Shown here: positions 1-9,186 of the stretch, piece after piece
Layout of the letters: each line of letters opens with the position of its first letter
Position numbering within the stretch: the first letter of the stretch is position 1
DNA from: Planctomycetota bacterium
GTDB lineage: Bacteria; Planctomycetota; Phycisphaerae; UBA1845
DNA: 35,324 nt
Reading direction: 5' to 3'
Assembly: GCA_030622435.1 (NCBI GenBank)
Contig: JAUXGE010000003.1
Location: 1-35,324, forward strand
The notes under the pieces: generated by a model
Told to the model about the DNA's origin: nothing
Database searches by the model: none
What the model saw: only the letters and a program-made list of their open reading frames with translations
Position numbers and translations under genes: made by a program

Positions 1-60
1 ACCAACAGAAGAAGTGGCACCATCGATGGGTGCAGCTCATGTGGACATCAACCGCGTGTC

Positions 61-1653
61 CTACGGCTGACCTTCGAAGGTCACCTGGAACTGGGCTACG
101 TCGGCGAGATCCACGTCGCCGTCGTACTCGAAGTCGAAAACCTCGCAGCCTTCGAGATAAGGCCCGCTATTAGGTCCGGTCATGCAGGCTTCCCAGGTGG
201 CGAAGTCGTCCAGGTCTACATCCTCGTCGCACTGGTAGTCGCCGATGCCGAACTCGTACGCGCCCATGTCCACAGTGTCGCACAGAACGCGAACGTGGCC
301 GTCGAGGTCGGTTTCCGGCAGATTGGGGACGGCGTTCGAGCCGGTGTTGATGCAGGGTGAGCCGGGAAGCACATGCAAATCGTCGTCCTCGGTGCCGGGG
401 ACATCATCCTGCCCGTCGGCATCGGCGTAGAGAGGGTTGTGTTCGGGCAGCCCGCCAATGTTGCCCGCGCCGGACCAGCCGTCCTGGATACAACTATAAG
501 TGATGGTGGGCGAAGAGCCGGACTCGCTGAAGATTTGCGGTCCACTAAGCGCCGTGTTGCCCCACATGATGCAGTTGGTGATGACTGGATCACTGGTTTC
601 CGAGGGCGAGCCGGCGGCGTTGTACATCGCACCGCCGTCGTCAACAGCCGTGTTCCCGCTGAATGTGCAGTTCGTGACCGTCGGGCTGGCGGCGCCGTTG
701 AAGATCCCGCCGCCGGAAAGGGCGGAGTTTCCGCTGAAGACGCAGTTGACCATCGTGGGGTTACAGTCAACCCAGTTAAACACTCCGCCACCTAAGTCGG
801 CCTCATTCCCGATGAATCTGCAGTTCGTGACTATTGGGGCGCTGTCGGAGGCGTTCACCATCCCGCCGCCCAGGCTGTCCGTGCCGCTTGCCAGGTTTGC
901 GTGGAACGTGCAGTTTTCCAGCGTTGGGCTGCTGGCGGCGTTGTACACTGCGCCGCCCTGGGCGATTCGGGAATCCACTGAGTTCGCCGAGTTCCGGCTG
1001 AATGTGCAGTTGACCACGGAAGGATCACTGAACAGGTTCGCAATCCCTCCACCGCCAATACCCCAGTTGCCTCTGAAAGTGCAGTTTCGCACCGTCGGGC
1101 TGGACGCGTAGTTGAACATTCCACCGCCGGCGACGTGCAAGTCCACTCCGTCGGCCTTCCCTCCGGTAATCGTGAATCCGTCGAGAACGGCTGTGGCGTC
1201 AAGCAGGAGGTCCTCAGTATGGTAGAAGACATGAAAGCAGTTGTCGGAATCGTCGCCCTCTAGCCCGAGGTCGCCGCTGATGATCGTTTCGTACAGGAGC
1301 AGGTTCCGGTCGTTCGGGTTGGCAAGATTGGCCAGGCCGGCATACCCGCCCAAGAGTGTGACGCCATTGATGAGCTGGAAGGTTTCCGTGCGCGGAGTCT
1401 CGGGCTCGTACCGCTGGGACGGGTAGTAGGTTCCCGTGGCGACGCGAATCTCGTCGCCGCTCACTGCCACGGAAAGCGCATCCTGAATCGAGCAGAATGG
1501 GTCGCCGGCGCTGCCGGAGCCGGGTCCGGGGCAGTTGTCGACGTCGACGTACCACACGGCGGCCCGGACGGTCGTGGCAAGGACGACAAACGCCAAACAG
1601 ATTGTGGCGTAACGTATCATGGGCTTCTTCCTCTTATCCATCGTTTGTGTCAC
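61..1653 (-). CDS. Secreted right-handed beta-helix / choice-of-anchor Q-like protein with dockerin-like C-terminus
   Basis: 530-aa ORF. Signal-like N-terminus (MIRYATICLAFVVLATTVRA), repeated NCTFxGNxA/GGGxxN motifs, 'GSPCINTG...DLDGHVR...DMGAYEF' anchor-like motif, C-terminal D-rich 'YDGDVDLADVAQF'. The start may be the ATG at 1620, which has a GAGGAAG ribosome-binding site. Confidence 0.85.
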   Translation of the reverse strand: MTQTMDKRKKPMIRYATICLAFVVLATTVRAAVWYVDVDNCPGPGSGSAGDPFCSIQDALSVAVSGDEIRVATGTYYPSQRYEPETPRTETFQLINGVTLLGGYAGLANLANPNDRNLLLYETIISGDLGLEGDDSDNCFHVFYHTEDLLLDATAVLDGFTITGGKADGVDLHVAGGGMFNYASSPTVRNCTFRGNWGIGGGGIANLFSDPSVVNCTFSRNSANSVDSRIAQGGAVYNAASSPTLENCTFHANLASGTDSLGGGMVNASDSAPIVTNCRFIGNEADLGGGVFNWVDCNPTMVNCVFSGNSALSGGGIFNGAASPTVTNCTFSGNTAVDDGGAMYNAAGSPSETSDPVITNCIMWGNTALSGPQIFSESGSSPTITYSCIQDGWSGAGNIGGLPEHNPLYADADGQDDVPGTEDDDLHVLPGSPCINTGSNAVPNLPETDLDGHVRVLCDTVDMGAYEFGIGDYQCDEDVDLDDFATWEACMTGPNSGPYLEGCEVFDFEYDGDVDLADVAQFQVTFEGQP

Positions 1654-1781
1654 ACGGCTCGGTAAGCCTCAGGCGTGCGAGCGCACACCCACACCGCGCC
1701 GCGTGAGCACACGGTATCAGCAACGGCACCCGCTGCGGTAGCTGCCTCCGCGCGCAGCGCCGTCGCGACCCTCCTTATGTG

Positions 1782-1787
1782 ATTATA
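1782..1787 (-). promoter_or_regulatory. Possible -10 box (TATAAT on minus strand) for the beta-helix gene
   Basis: ATTATA on plus = TATAAT on minus, about 130 bp upstream of the CDS; no clear -35 seen. Confidence 0.3.
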
Positions 1788-2179
1788 CTGCCACGCTTCG
1801 CCTGATCGACGCAAATCCGAACTGCCGGACAGATACGTAGCCCGATAACCGCGCGTCACCCGGCCGTGGTGGCTGAAAAAGGGGCTGGCTCCGAGTTCAT
1901 GACCAATCAAGCCACCGATAAGCGTGCCCGGCGAGGTGCCTGTACCCTTTTTCCGTTCTTCGGCTCGCTCTCCGCCTGCGTAACGATCCGCCTTCTTCGC
2001 TGTGCTGTCGAGAGAGTCGCACGAAAGGGCGCCCGAAACTGCCGAAGGTAATCTGCGAATCCCGTACTGCCCTCCCCTGCCGACATGGTCTGTGGCTCTG
2101 TCTGCTCGGATCGCCCGTTGCCGGTGAATCGGTGAATCCCACCGGGTATGGCAGGGCTCGTGCGAAGAGGCGGATCGGA

Positions 2180-3328
2180 TTACTCCGGCTTCTTCCGAGT
2201 GGATCGGAGAAGCGCGTCGTACGTTTGTTCGATCTGGTCGAGCTGTACGAGCAGGGCGTCGTCGCGGCCGGTGTAGGCTCGCTTCGACCGGGCGAGTCCG
2301 ATGAACCACTTCACGGTGTTTTTGAAGTCGCTGAGATCGATGTATTCCGGGCCGAGCGTCTTGCGGCGCTTATTGACGTTGTGGTAGTTGCCCAGTGCGA
2401 CGCACATGCCCGTCGCCTCGTAGCCCAGCAGGCAGTAGGCCGACGACTCACACATTCCGCCGTCCATCAACGTTCGCCGATAAACGAACTTCTTGTCCTT
2501 GGCGGCCATGTCCTGAGCCACTCGATGACAGTGGGCTGTCACTGCCGGCGTGAACGTACTTGCGCGATCGCCCACGCGCAGGATCGGCCCGTCACCCATT
2601 TTCACGTGGGGAAGCTCCGTGCTCGTCTCCATGGCGACGACGTAGCACTTCGACGGAATGGTCTTGGCGCGCGCAGCGGCTATGGCGCCTGCGAAGCCGA
2701 CTTCTTCGGCGCGTGTAAACAGGAAGTAAGCGTCGCAGCTCGCCCGGCCGCGGTCCAGTTCTTCAATGGCGCACAGCATGGCCGCCGCGCCGGCGAGGTC
2801 GTCGCATGGGCGTGCGTAGATCCGCGAGCCGCGAACCTTCGGGTCCGGCAGGTCCCACATCCCGATCGAGCCCGGGGGTACGTCCTTTGGAACATCGATA
2901 ACGGCCGTCTCGACCCGTTCCCGTCCGGCCTTCTTCTTGGTTGTCACCGAGCAAACACGCCCGCGAACCCACTCACCATCCACGTAAAAGCGAACCTTGC
3001 TTCCGACGAAGTACTCCTTCGGCACGCCGCCCCACCAGTTAGCACGGAGGCTTCGCTTTGCGATCATCCGGTCGGCCACGAAGCCGGGGTGATCGAGATG
3101 GGCCGTGATGCACGCAGGGCGCTTCACTCGACGGCTGCCCTTGCGCACGCGCGCCAGCAGGTTCCCGACGCCGTCTAGACGCAGCGTCACATTCCTGCGC
3201 TGCGCGCAGAAGCCCTTGACGTAGTCAATGACGTAATGCTCGGCGAACGGCGCCGTAGGAAGCGAGAGCAGTTCGCGCAGGATCCGGCGGTGGGTGCGAC
3301 GTTGGATGCTCGGAGCCATGTTGCTCAT
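2180..3328 (-). CDS. M42/M20-type zinc aminopeptidase family protein
   Basis: 382 aa; 'ITAHLDHPGF', 'RPCDDLAGAAAM', 'FTRAEEVGFAGA', 'METS' and a late 'YHNVN' segment match the M42-like metallopeptidase layout. Confidence 0.8.
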   Translation of the reverse strand: MSNMAPSIQRRTHRRILRELLSLPTAPFAEHYVIDYVKGFCAQRRNVTLRLDGVGNLLARVRKGSRRVKRPACITAHLDHPGFVADRMIAKRSLRANWWGGVPKEYFVGSKVRFYVDGEWVRGRVCSVTTKKKAGRERVETAVIDVPKDVPPGSIGMWDLPDPKVRGSRIYARPCDDLAGAAAMLCAIEELDRGRASCDAYFLFTRAEEVGFAGAIAAARAKTIPSKCYVVAMETSTELPHVKMGDGPILRVGDRASTFTPAVTAHCHRVAQDMAAKDKKFVYRRTLMDGGMCESSAYCLLGYEATGMCVALGNYHNVNKRRKTLGPEYIDLSDFKNTVKWFIGLARSKRAYTGRDDALLVQLDQIEQTYDALLRSTRKKPE

Positions 3329-3385
3329 CCTTACAGTTCAGTTCCTGGTTAACGACGCAGTAGCATAGCACAGACCAAACGAGGT

Positions 3386-3418
3386 GAAAAAGGGGGCGGG
3401 TCGATGCCGACCCGCCCC
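3386..3418 (-). terminator. Rho-independent terminator of the 3443-5728 gene
   Basis: 11-bp perfect stem GGGGCGGGTCG/CGACCCGCCCC with 4-nt loop; minus strand continues CTTTTTC. Confidence 0.8.
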
Positions 3419-3442
3419 AAGCTCGTCGTATCACTTTTTGAA

Positions 3443-5728
3443 CTACGGGCACACCGGCGGAGGACTCGGCGGCGGGAAGCCGGGACCGGGATACGTATCA
3501 CCCAGGAACGCACCGAGACAGTACGTCACGTCGGTGATGTTAATCGCCTGGTCGGGGATCCTGTGGTCACCGGCCGGTGAACCTTCGATGTCGGCGCGGA
3601 CCTTCTGCACGTTGCCCGGCAGGTTCTTCCACTTGTCCAGAATCGCTGTAACGTCCACGATGCCCGTGCTGCCGTCCGGCGGCGGGCACGGTGTCGTGTG
3701 GCAGTCCTGGACCAGGTCGGCCCAAGCGTTCTGCGTCAGCGTCAGCGCCGCCGAGTAGTTGGCCTCGATGTCCGGCGAGCATATTTCGTCGATCACTTGC
3801 ACGTCATACACACCAAGCGGGATGACGCCTTCGTCCCAAACGTGGACGATGTCGTACGTTGTCCAGTCGGTATAGTATGGATCGCATCCCAGGTCCGCCC
3901 CCCAGAACCACGCAGGGCTGATTCCGCCGGCAGACGCGCAGCCGTAGTCGGGCGGGAGATCGGGCGAAGGCGCCTCCTTCTGCATGGCGTTCTCGCAGTA
4001 ACGCCGGGGTTCCTGGACCCAGAGCCGAACGCCGGTCCAGTGCACATACGGCGCAGGCACGTTCTGGAACGTCACGCGGATCGCCTGTGGGCCGGTGTCA
4101 CCAGCGCTAAACGACAGATAGCGGACCTTCTGGCTGATCGGCGTATCAAGCAGCGGCAGCATCTCCGGCGCCGGGGCCGTCGACGGGGAGCAGACGCCGC
4201 AGGTGATCTCCAGGGTACCCTTACCCCACGACCAATACATAGCAAACAACGGGACGTATTCTCTGCCGGCGACGCGGATCAGGAAGCACTTGCCCTCTTG
4301 CTCTGCAAACAACTTAACGGTCGGGGTTCGCATCGGGCAAGGATCATCGGTGCAGGCGATCAGGTACGGCTCTAGCGACCCGCCTTGCGACGCACATTCG
4401 GACGGAAGCGGACAAACGGTCGTTCCGTTCGTGTAGATCGCCAGGACTGGAGCGAAGCTCGTATCGCAGATGTCGATGTCGATCCGCTTTTCGTCGCCGC
4501 ATGCATGGTACTCGAACCACTGGTCCGCAATAACAACCACGCTCCTCGGCGAGTCACCGCACGTCGGGTACCAGCACGGTTCATCCGCGCCCGAGCACAG
4601 GTTGTTAACATCGTGCTCGCCCTCGCCGATCACCTTCGGATTGATGCAATCTTCGCCCGGGATAGCGCTCGGCTCACCTGGGCAATCATCGCTGGCTGAC
4701 CCGAGGTCCTCACACGTAATGTCGGAGCACGAGGTCATGGGCGTGAACCACCCAGGAGGTGGCCAACCGCCCCACCACATAGCGTCGCCTGTGTCCCAGC
4801 AGCCCAAGCAGTCCTCCCACGGGACGCCGTCCTCACAGACCCCATCGCACGCGCAACACGCACCGGTCATCGGTGCGGGCACGCCCAAACCGCCGTCGAT
4901 GCAGAACGCCCAGTCGACCGGATTCATGTAGTGCTTGTACTGGACCAGGTCCTGGACGGTCCAGTCGAGTGTAGCGAAGTGATCGCTCCGAAACAGCGAC
5001 CAGCCGTTGCCCTCAAGGCTAAAGTGCACAAAGACACGGCACCCCGTACCGTCCGACGCAACTGGTAAACCGGCCGTCGAGAACTCGACCCAGTACCGAT
5101 CGCCGACAGCCAACCCGGTAATCGGCGGGTCGAAGAAGATCGCGTAGTCCCAGCAGTAAGAGTCGGGGCCTTGCCATTGCTTCGCGGCGATCTCGACGGG
5201 ACCCGGCGAGTTCGGCAGCTCCGCGCCCGGAAGCCCGTTGTTGTCCTCGTAGAACCGGATCTCCATCTGGATGTCCTCGGGCGGAGGTACTGTACCGTCA
5301 GGATCGGCGCAGCTGTCGAGGACCGGTCCGGGGCCGCTTAAGAAGCACGGCGAGAAGCAGAACTGCCCGATCTGCCCACTCTGCGCGATGAAGTCATCCG
5401 CGACCGCGTAGAAGCCGTAGTGCCGGTCTAACAACCACAATAATCTGTTCATCTCCGCCTGGCAGTTGTCGGGGTTGGACGCGGCCGGGCAAACCGTAGA
5501 TGGAACAGCCTCGAACGGGTCCGAGTCGCACGTGTCACCGAAATCGTTGCCGTCCCAGCACATGTAGTCGGACAGGCAGCACGCAAGCGCGGTTGACCGG
5601 CCGACGACGCCCGATTCACTTGAGCTGCCGTCCACCCAACCTGTTACGAGGTCTCGTGGGCTGTCCGCAGCCGACGCACCGGAGACACTGAGTAGCAGGG
5701 TAATCCAACCGACAGTAAGTCTGGACAT
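3443..5728 (-). CDS. Secreted dockerin-like domain protein
   Basis: ORF 3443-5815. The internal ATG at 5728 (MSRLTVGWITLLLSVSGASA) follows AGGAGTG and gives a signal peptide. C-terminal 'IVDVTAILDKWKNLPGN...INITDVTYCLGAFLGDTYPGPGFP' module. Confidence 0.85.
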   Translation of the reverse strand: MSRLTVGWITLLLSVSGASAADSPRDLVTGWVDGSSSESGVVGRSTALACCLSDYMCWDGNDFGDTCDSDPFEAVPSTVCPAASNPDNCQAEMNRLLWLLDRHYGFYAVADDFIAQSGQIGQFCFSPCFLSGPGPVLDSCADPDGTVPPPEDIQMEIRFYEDNNGLPGAELPNSPGPVEIAAKQWQGPDSYCWDYAIFFDPPITGLAVGDRYWVEFSTAGLPVASDGTGCRVFVHFSLEGNGWSLFRSDHFATLDWTVQDLVQYKHYMNPVDWAFCIDGGLGVPAPMTGACCACDGVCEDGVPWEDCLGCWDTGDAMWWGGWPPPGWFTPMTSCSDITCEDLGSASDDCPGEPSAIPGEDCINPKVIGEGEHDVNNLCSGADEPCWYPTCGDSPRSVVVIADQWFEYHACGDEKRIDIDICDTSFAPVLAIYTNGTTVCPLPSECASQGGSLEPYLIACTDDPCPMRTPTVKLFAEQEGKCFLIRVAGREYVPLFAMYWSWGKGTLEITCGVCSPSTAPAPEMLPLLDTPISQKVRYLSFSAGDTGPQAIRVTFQNVPAPYVHWTGVRLWVQEPRRYCENAMQKEAPSPDLPPDYGCASAGGISPAWFWGADLGCDPYYTDWTTYDIVHVWDEGVIPLGVYDVQVIDEICSPDIEANYSAALTLTQNAWADLVQDCHTTPCPPPDGSTGIVDVTAILDKWKNLPGNVQKVRADIEGSPAGDHRIPDQAINITDVTYCLGAFLGDTYPGPGFPPPSPPPVCP

Positions 5729-5874
5729 GGTAAGACACTCCTTTCCGGAAAAGACCTGAACCGCGCCCTTAGACTCGTCGAGACACGCCGACTGCGGGCG
5801 GAAATGGCGGAACACAGCCGGGCGGACTCACCCGTGGGATAGGGCCACCTTTCCCTGCGTCCGGGAACGAGCGC

Positions 5875-5904
5875 ATTGTAGATCCCGAGCGAGCGCCTCG
5901 TCAA
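5875..5904 (-). promoter_or_regulatory. Sigma70-like promoter for the 3443-5728 gene
   Basis: Minus strand TTGACG - 18 bp - TACAAT. Confidence 0.55.
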
Positions 5905-5927
5905 GGCAATACTTTAACAAAGCATTG

Positions 5928-6012
5928 AAGAAGGTGTGGCGTGGGCTTCCAGCTCACGTTTTCACCGGCTGGAAGCCGGTGCGAAAGAGAGCCTTTTCCA
6001 ACAGGCTGCTAA
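5928..6012. repeat. Palindromic 'GTGGCGTGGGCTTCCAGC...GGAAGCCGGTG...TTCCAACAGGCTG' intergenic repeat, copy 1
   Basis: Closely matches 26912-27011. Confidence 0.7.
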
Positions 6013-6044
6013 GCCTCGCGACTCAGGAGACCCTGGGAGCATCC

Positions 6045-6080
6045 GAGGTTGGGCGGGTCGATTTCGACCCGCCCAACCTC
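6045..6080. terminator. 17-bp perfect inverted repeat just beyond the 6099-7064 stop codon
   Basis: GAGGTTGGGCGGGTCGA-TT-TCGACCCGCCCAACCTC; no T tract. Core is shared with the terminator at 3386-3418. Confidence 0.6.
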
Positions 6081-6098
6081 GTCGCATTACTTGCCAGA

Positions 6099-7064
6099 CT
6101 ACGGGCACACCGGCGGATCGCTCGGTGCCGGGAAGCCGGGACCGGGATACGTATCGCCAAGGAACGCACCGAGACAGTACGTCACGTCGGTGATGTTGAT
6201 CTGCTGGTCCGGAAGCCGGTGGTCACCCCCCGGCGATCCTTCGATGTCCGCCCTCACCTTCTTCACGTTGCCAGGCAGGTTCTTGTACTTATCAAGCACC
6301 GCCGTCACGTCCACGATCCCCGTGTTGCCGTCCGGAGGCTTGCACGGAGTCGTCGTGCAGTCCTGGATGAGATCGGCCCAGACACTTTGCGTGAGCGTCA
6401 GCGCCGGCGAGTAGTTGCCCTCGATCGCAAGGGTGCACGTACCATCAATGACCTGAATGTCGTACTCGCCACCCGGCACGATGCCCTCGTGAAACACGTG
6501 GACCGAACCGGCCGATGCCCAATCGTACGCCTCGGGCGGCTCACAACCGAGCGTCGCGGCCAGGAAGTCCACTGATGCCAAACCCCCAACGGACGGTGGA
6601 CACGGATCCCCCTGTGCTACGCCACCGTTCTCGCAGTACACCTGCGGCGTCTGAACGAACATCTGCACGCCGTTCCACGTGTCGTACGGCGCCGGGAGAT
6701 CCACGAACGTCACCCTGACGAACCCGTTGCGCCCCACGTCCTGCGCTTCGAACGACAGGTACCGGATCTTCCGGCTGATCGGATCAAACGGCAGATCGAG
6801 CCGCTCCGGTTCGGCCGGTGACGACACGTAGCACGCTAGACCGAACGACCAGAAGCCCTCGGTCACGGTATAGTCTTCGCCTGCCATCGCGCCTGCGTCG
6901 GGCTGGCCGATGGTGCCGCCGGCCTCGTACGCGCCCCCGCTCGCGTTCATCACACCGCCGCCGTCGACGGTGTGCCACGTGACTTCGTATGTTTGTGCGG
7001 CCGCAGGCACACTGAGCGCCACTGCAGCCAGGGCCAAAATGACCATCGAAGTGCTGTTTCTCAT
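6099..7064 (-). CDS. Secreted dockerin-like domain protein, paralog of the 3443-5728 C-terminus
   Basis: ORF 6099-7124; ATG at 7064 (MRNSTSMVILALAAVALSVPAAAQ) behind AGAGG. C-terminal about 200 aa nearly repeats 3443-5728. Confidence 0.85.
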   Translation of the reverse strand: MRNSTSMVILALAAVALSVPAAAQTYEVTWHTVDGGGVMNASGGAYEAGGTIGQPDAGAMAGEDYTVTEGFWSFGLACYVSSPAEPERLDLPFDPISRKIRYLSFEAQDVGRNGFVRVTFVDLPAPYDTWNGVQMFVQTPQVYCENGGVAQGDPCPPSVGGLASVDFLAATLGCEPPEAYDWASAGSVHVFHEGIVPGGEYDIQVIDGTCTLAIEGNYSPALTLTQSVWADLIQDCTTTPCKPPDGNTGIVDVTAVLDKYKNLPGNVKKVRADIEGSPGGDHRLPDQQINITDVTYCLGAFLGDTYPGPGFPAPSDPPVCP

Positions 7065-7158
7065 AAGAAACCTCTTTTCCGCGAATAACTGATTCGCGAA
7101 CAATCTTGTGTCTGTCGGCTTCATGATTCAACTCCTGTCACACATGCCTCACGAAGCC

Positions 7159-9186
7159 TCAAGGTGCACACGCCCCGGTACCATCGCAGTAATCGTTCGG
7201 CCACACGCACTCGCCGTCTGGATCCTGCCCCGCCGGGATGTAAGAGCAAGTGCCCTCACTTCCAGCGAGGTCGCACCGCATGCAAAGTGCGCCGCAGCCC
7301 GAACTGCAACACACGTAGTCAACGCAGAAGCCGCTCATGCACTCGGCGGGGCCGCCGCACGACCAACCCGGACAACCCTCGTCAGTGTCACCGTCGCAGT
7401 CGTCGTCGAACCCGTTGCAGATCTCGATGTCGTTGCCCGACGTGTCGCTACAGATCAATGAACCACCCCCGCAGTAGTAAGTGCCCTCCGGGCAGAAGTC
7501 GGTGTCCGGCCCGTCACAGAGAGTGCCCACTACTGGATCCTCGTCCCCGTCGGCGGATGCAGGATCGCAGTCGTTGTCGACGCCGTCACATACATCGAGG
7601 TCGTCCCCTGTCATGTCGTTGCAGACCAAGGTTCCCCCCTGGCACGAGAAAGTCCCTTCCGCGCAGAGATCACTGTCCATTCCGTCACAGAGAGTGCCCA
7701 CCTGCGGGTCCTCGGAACCATCGGGCGAGGCGGGATCACAGTCGTTGTCTACGCCGTCACATACATCGAGATCGTCACCCGTCATGTCGCTGCACCACAC
7801 AGATCCGCCTTGGCACGAGGAAACACCTTCATGACAGAGATCACTGTCCATTCCGTCACAGGAAATGCCCACCTGCGGGTCCTCGTCCCCGTCGGCCGAG
7901 GCGGGGTCACAGTCGTTGTCCATGCCGTCGCAGAGGTCAACGGTACTGCCGGTGTTGTCACTACACGACAGATATCCACCTTGGCACAAGAAAGTCCCTT
8001 CTACACAGAAATCGCTGTCGGGTCCGTCACAGGGAACACCCGTTTGCGGGTCCTCGGACCCGTCGGGCGAGGAAGGATCACAGTCGTTGTCGACACCGTC
8101 ACAAACATCGAGGTCGTCACCTGTCATGTCGCTGCAGACCAAGGCCATCGATTGGCACACAAAAGTCCCTTCTACACAGAGATCGCTGTCCGGTCCGTCA
8201 CATGGCACGCCCGTTTGCGGGTCCTCGGAACCATCGGCCGAGGAAGGATCGCAGTCATTGTCGACACCGTCACAAACATCGAGATCACTGCCCGTCGCGT
8301 CACTGCATGTTTGCGCGCCTCCTTCGCAGGAGGCCGTGCCCTCCGGACAGAGATCACTGTCCGGTCCGTCACAGGGAGCGCCGTACCAGGCTTCATCGAA
8401 ACCGTCCGCCGTGCCGTCATCGCAGTCGTTGTCCACCCAGTCGCAGGCCTCGAACGCGGTCGGATAGACCAATTCGTTGTCATCCTGGCAGTCCGCCGGG
8501 TGTCCGTCCGTGTCGTACGGATTGCTCGCATCGCAATTGTCGTAGCCGTCCCCGTCCTGATCGGCGCAGTCACACTCATCGCCTGCGCCGTCGTGATCCG
8601 TGTCGATCTGCCAGGGGTTGAACTCGCTCGGGCAGTTGTCGCATGCATCGCCCTTTGCGTCGTTGTCACCGTCCTCCTGGCCGGCATTGGCAGTGAATGG
8701 ACAGTTGTCCCCCGCGTTCGGGACTCCGTCGCCGTCGAGATCGGCAAGCCCGGCCGGGGATACAGAGGCCGCGTGAAGCGAATAGGGGGCGGGTGTGATC
8801 TCTTGACGCGGGCTCAGGACGACAAAATCCACGTCGGCTGTGCACATGACGGCCATCTCGAGCCAGCGGGCGTCGCCTTGGAACGCGCCCACGTCGAAGT
8901 CGAGCAGCACGGTGAATCGGCCTTCGCTCACATCGACGGGCTCGGGGTTCTCGCCCGTGCCGTCGAAGACAATCGCGTCGCCGATCTGGCTTCCCGGATC
9001 GACGCTCGCAGGATCGTCCCAGAGGCTAAAGGCCATCACGCACACGTCCGTGACCGGACTGTCGGCCTGTTTGAGCTCCCCCTGGTACGTAAACGCCGTG
9101 CCCATCGCGTATGGCTGCCCTTGCGCAGTCAATGCAGGGGCCAACAAGACCACCGCGCCAATCCACCATTTGTTTCTACCATTCAT
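7159..9186 (-). CDS. Secreted MopE-like putative metal-binding repeat protein with thrombospondin type 3-like and Cys-rich regions
   Basis: 675 aa; N-terminal 'GTAFTYQGEL...LSPRQEITPAPYSLHA'; 'DGDGVPNAGDNCP' motifs; repeated 'DVCDGVDNDCDP.S.DG.EDP..G..CDG.DSDLC.EG...CQ'; Cys-rich end. AGGAGGTGAG ribosome-binding site. Confidence 0.85.
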   Translation of the reverse strand: MNGRNKWWIGAVVLLAPALTAQGQPYAMGTAFTYQGELKQADSPVTDVCVMAFSLWDDPASVDPGSQIGDAIVFDGTGENPEPVDVSEGRFTVLLDFDVGAFQGDARWLEMAVMCTADVDFVVLSPRQEITPAPYSLHAASVSPAGLADLDGDGVPNAGDNCPFTANAGQEDGDNDAKGDACDNCPSEFNPWQIDTDHDGAGDECDCADQDGDGYDNCDASNPYDTDGHPADCQDDNELVYPTAFEACDWVDNDCDDGTADGFDEAWYGAPCDGPDSDLCPEGTASCEGGAQTCSDATGSDLDVCDGVDNDCDPSSADGSEDPQTGVPCDGPDSDLCVEGTFVCQSMALVCSDMTGDDLDVCDGVDNDCDPSSPDGSEDPQTGVPCDGPDSDFCVEGTFLCQGGYLSCSDNTGSTVDLCDGMDNDCDPASADGDEDPQVGISCDGMDSDLCHEGVSSCQGGSVWCSDMTGDDLDVCDGVDNDCDPASPDGSEDPQVGTLCDGMDSDLCAEGTFSCQGGTLVCNDMTGDDLDVCDGVDNDCDPASADGDEDPVVGTLCDGPDTDFCPEGTYYCGGGSLICSDTSGNDIEICNGFDDDCDGDTDEGCPGWSCGGPAECMSGFCVDYVCCSSGCGALCMRCDLAGSEGTCSYIPAGQDPDGECVWPNDYCDGTGACAP
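7411..8436 (-). repeat. In-gene tandem repeat, 171-bp (57-aa) period
   Basis: Equivalent CDGVDNDCD codons on plus at 7411, 7582, 7753, 7924, 8095 and 8266, each exactly 171 bp apart. Confidence 0.85.

Noticed and set aside
2132-3178. 348-aa plus-strand ORF
   Set aside because: Antisense to the M42-type peptidase; no motif or signal of its own.
5925-6575. 216-aa plus ORF beginning MKKVWRGLPAHVFTG
   Set aside because: Begins in a palindromic repeat and runs antisense to the dockerin-like gene; the same false N-terminus appears at 26918.
7411-8436. Regular 171-bp repeats as a possible CRISPR array
   Set aside because: Period too long, repeats are in-frame codons of a protein and there are no unique spacers or cas genes.
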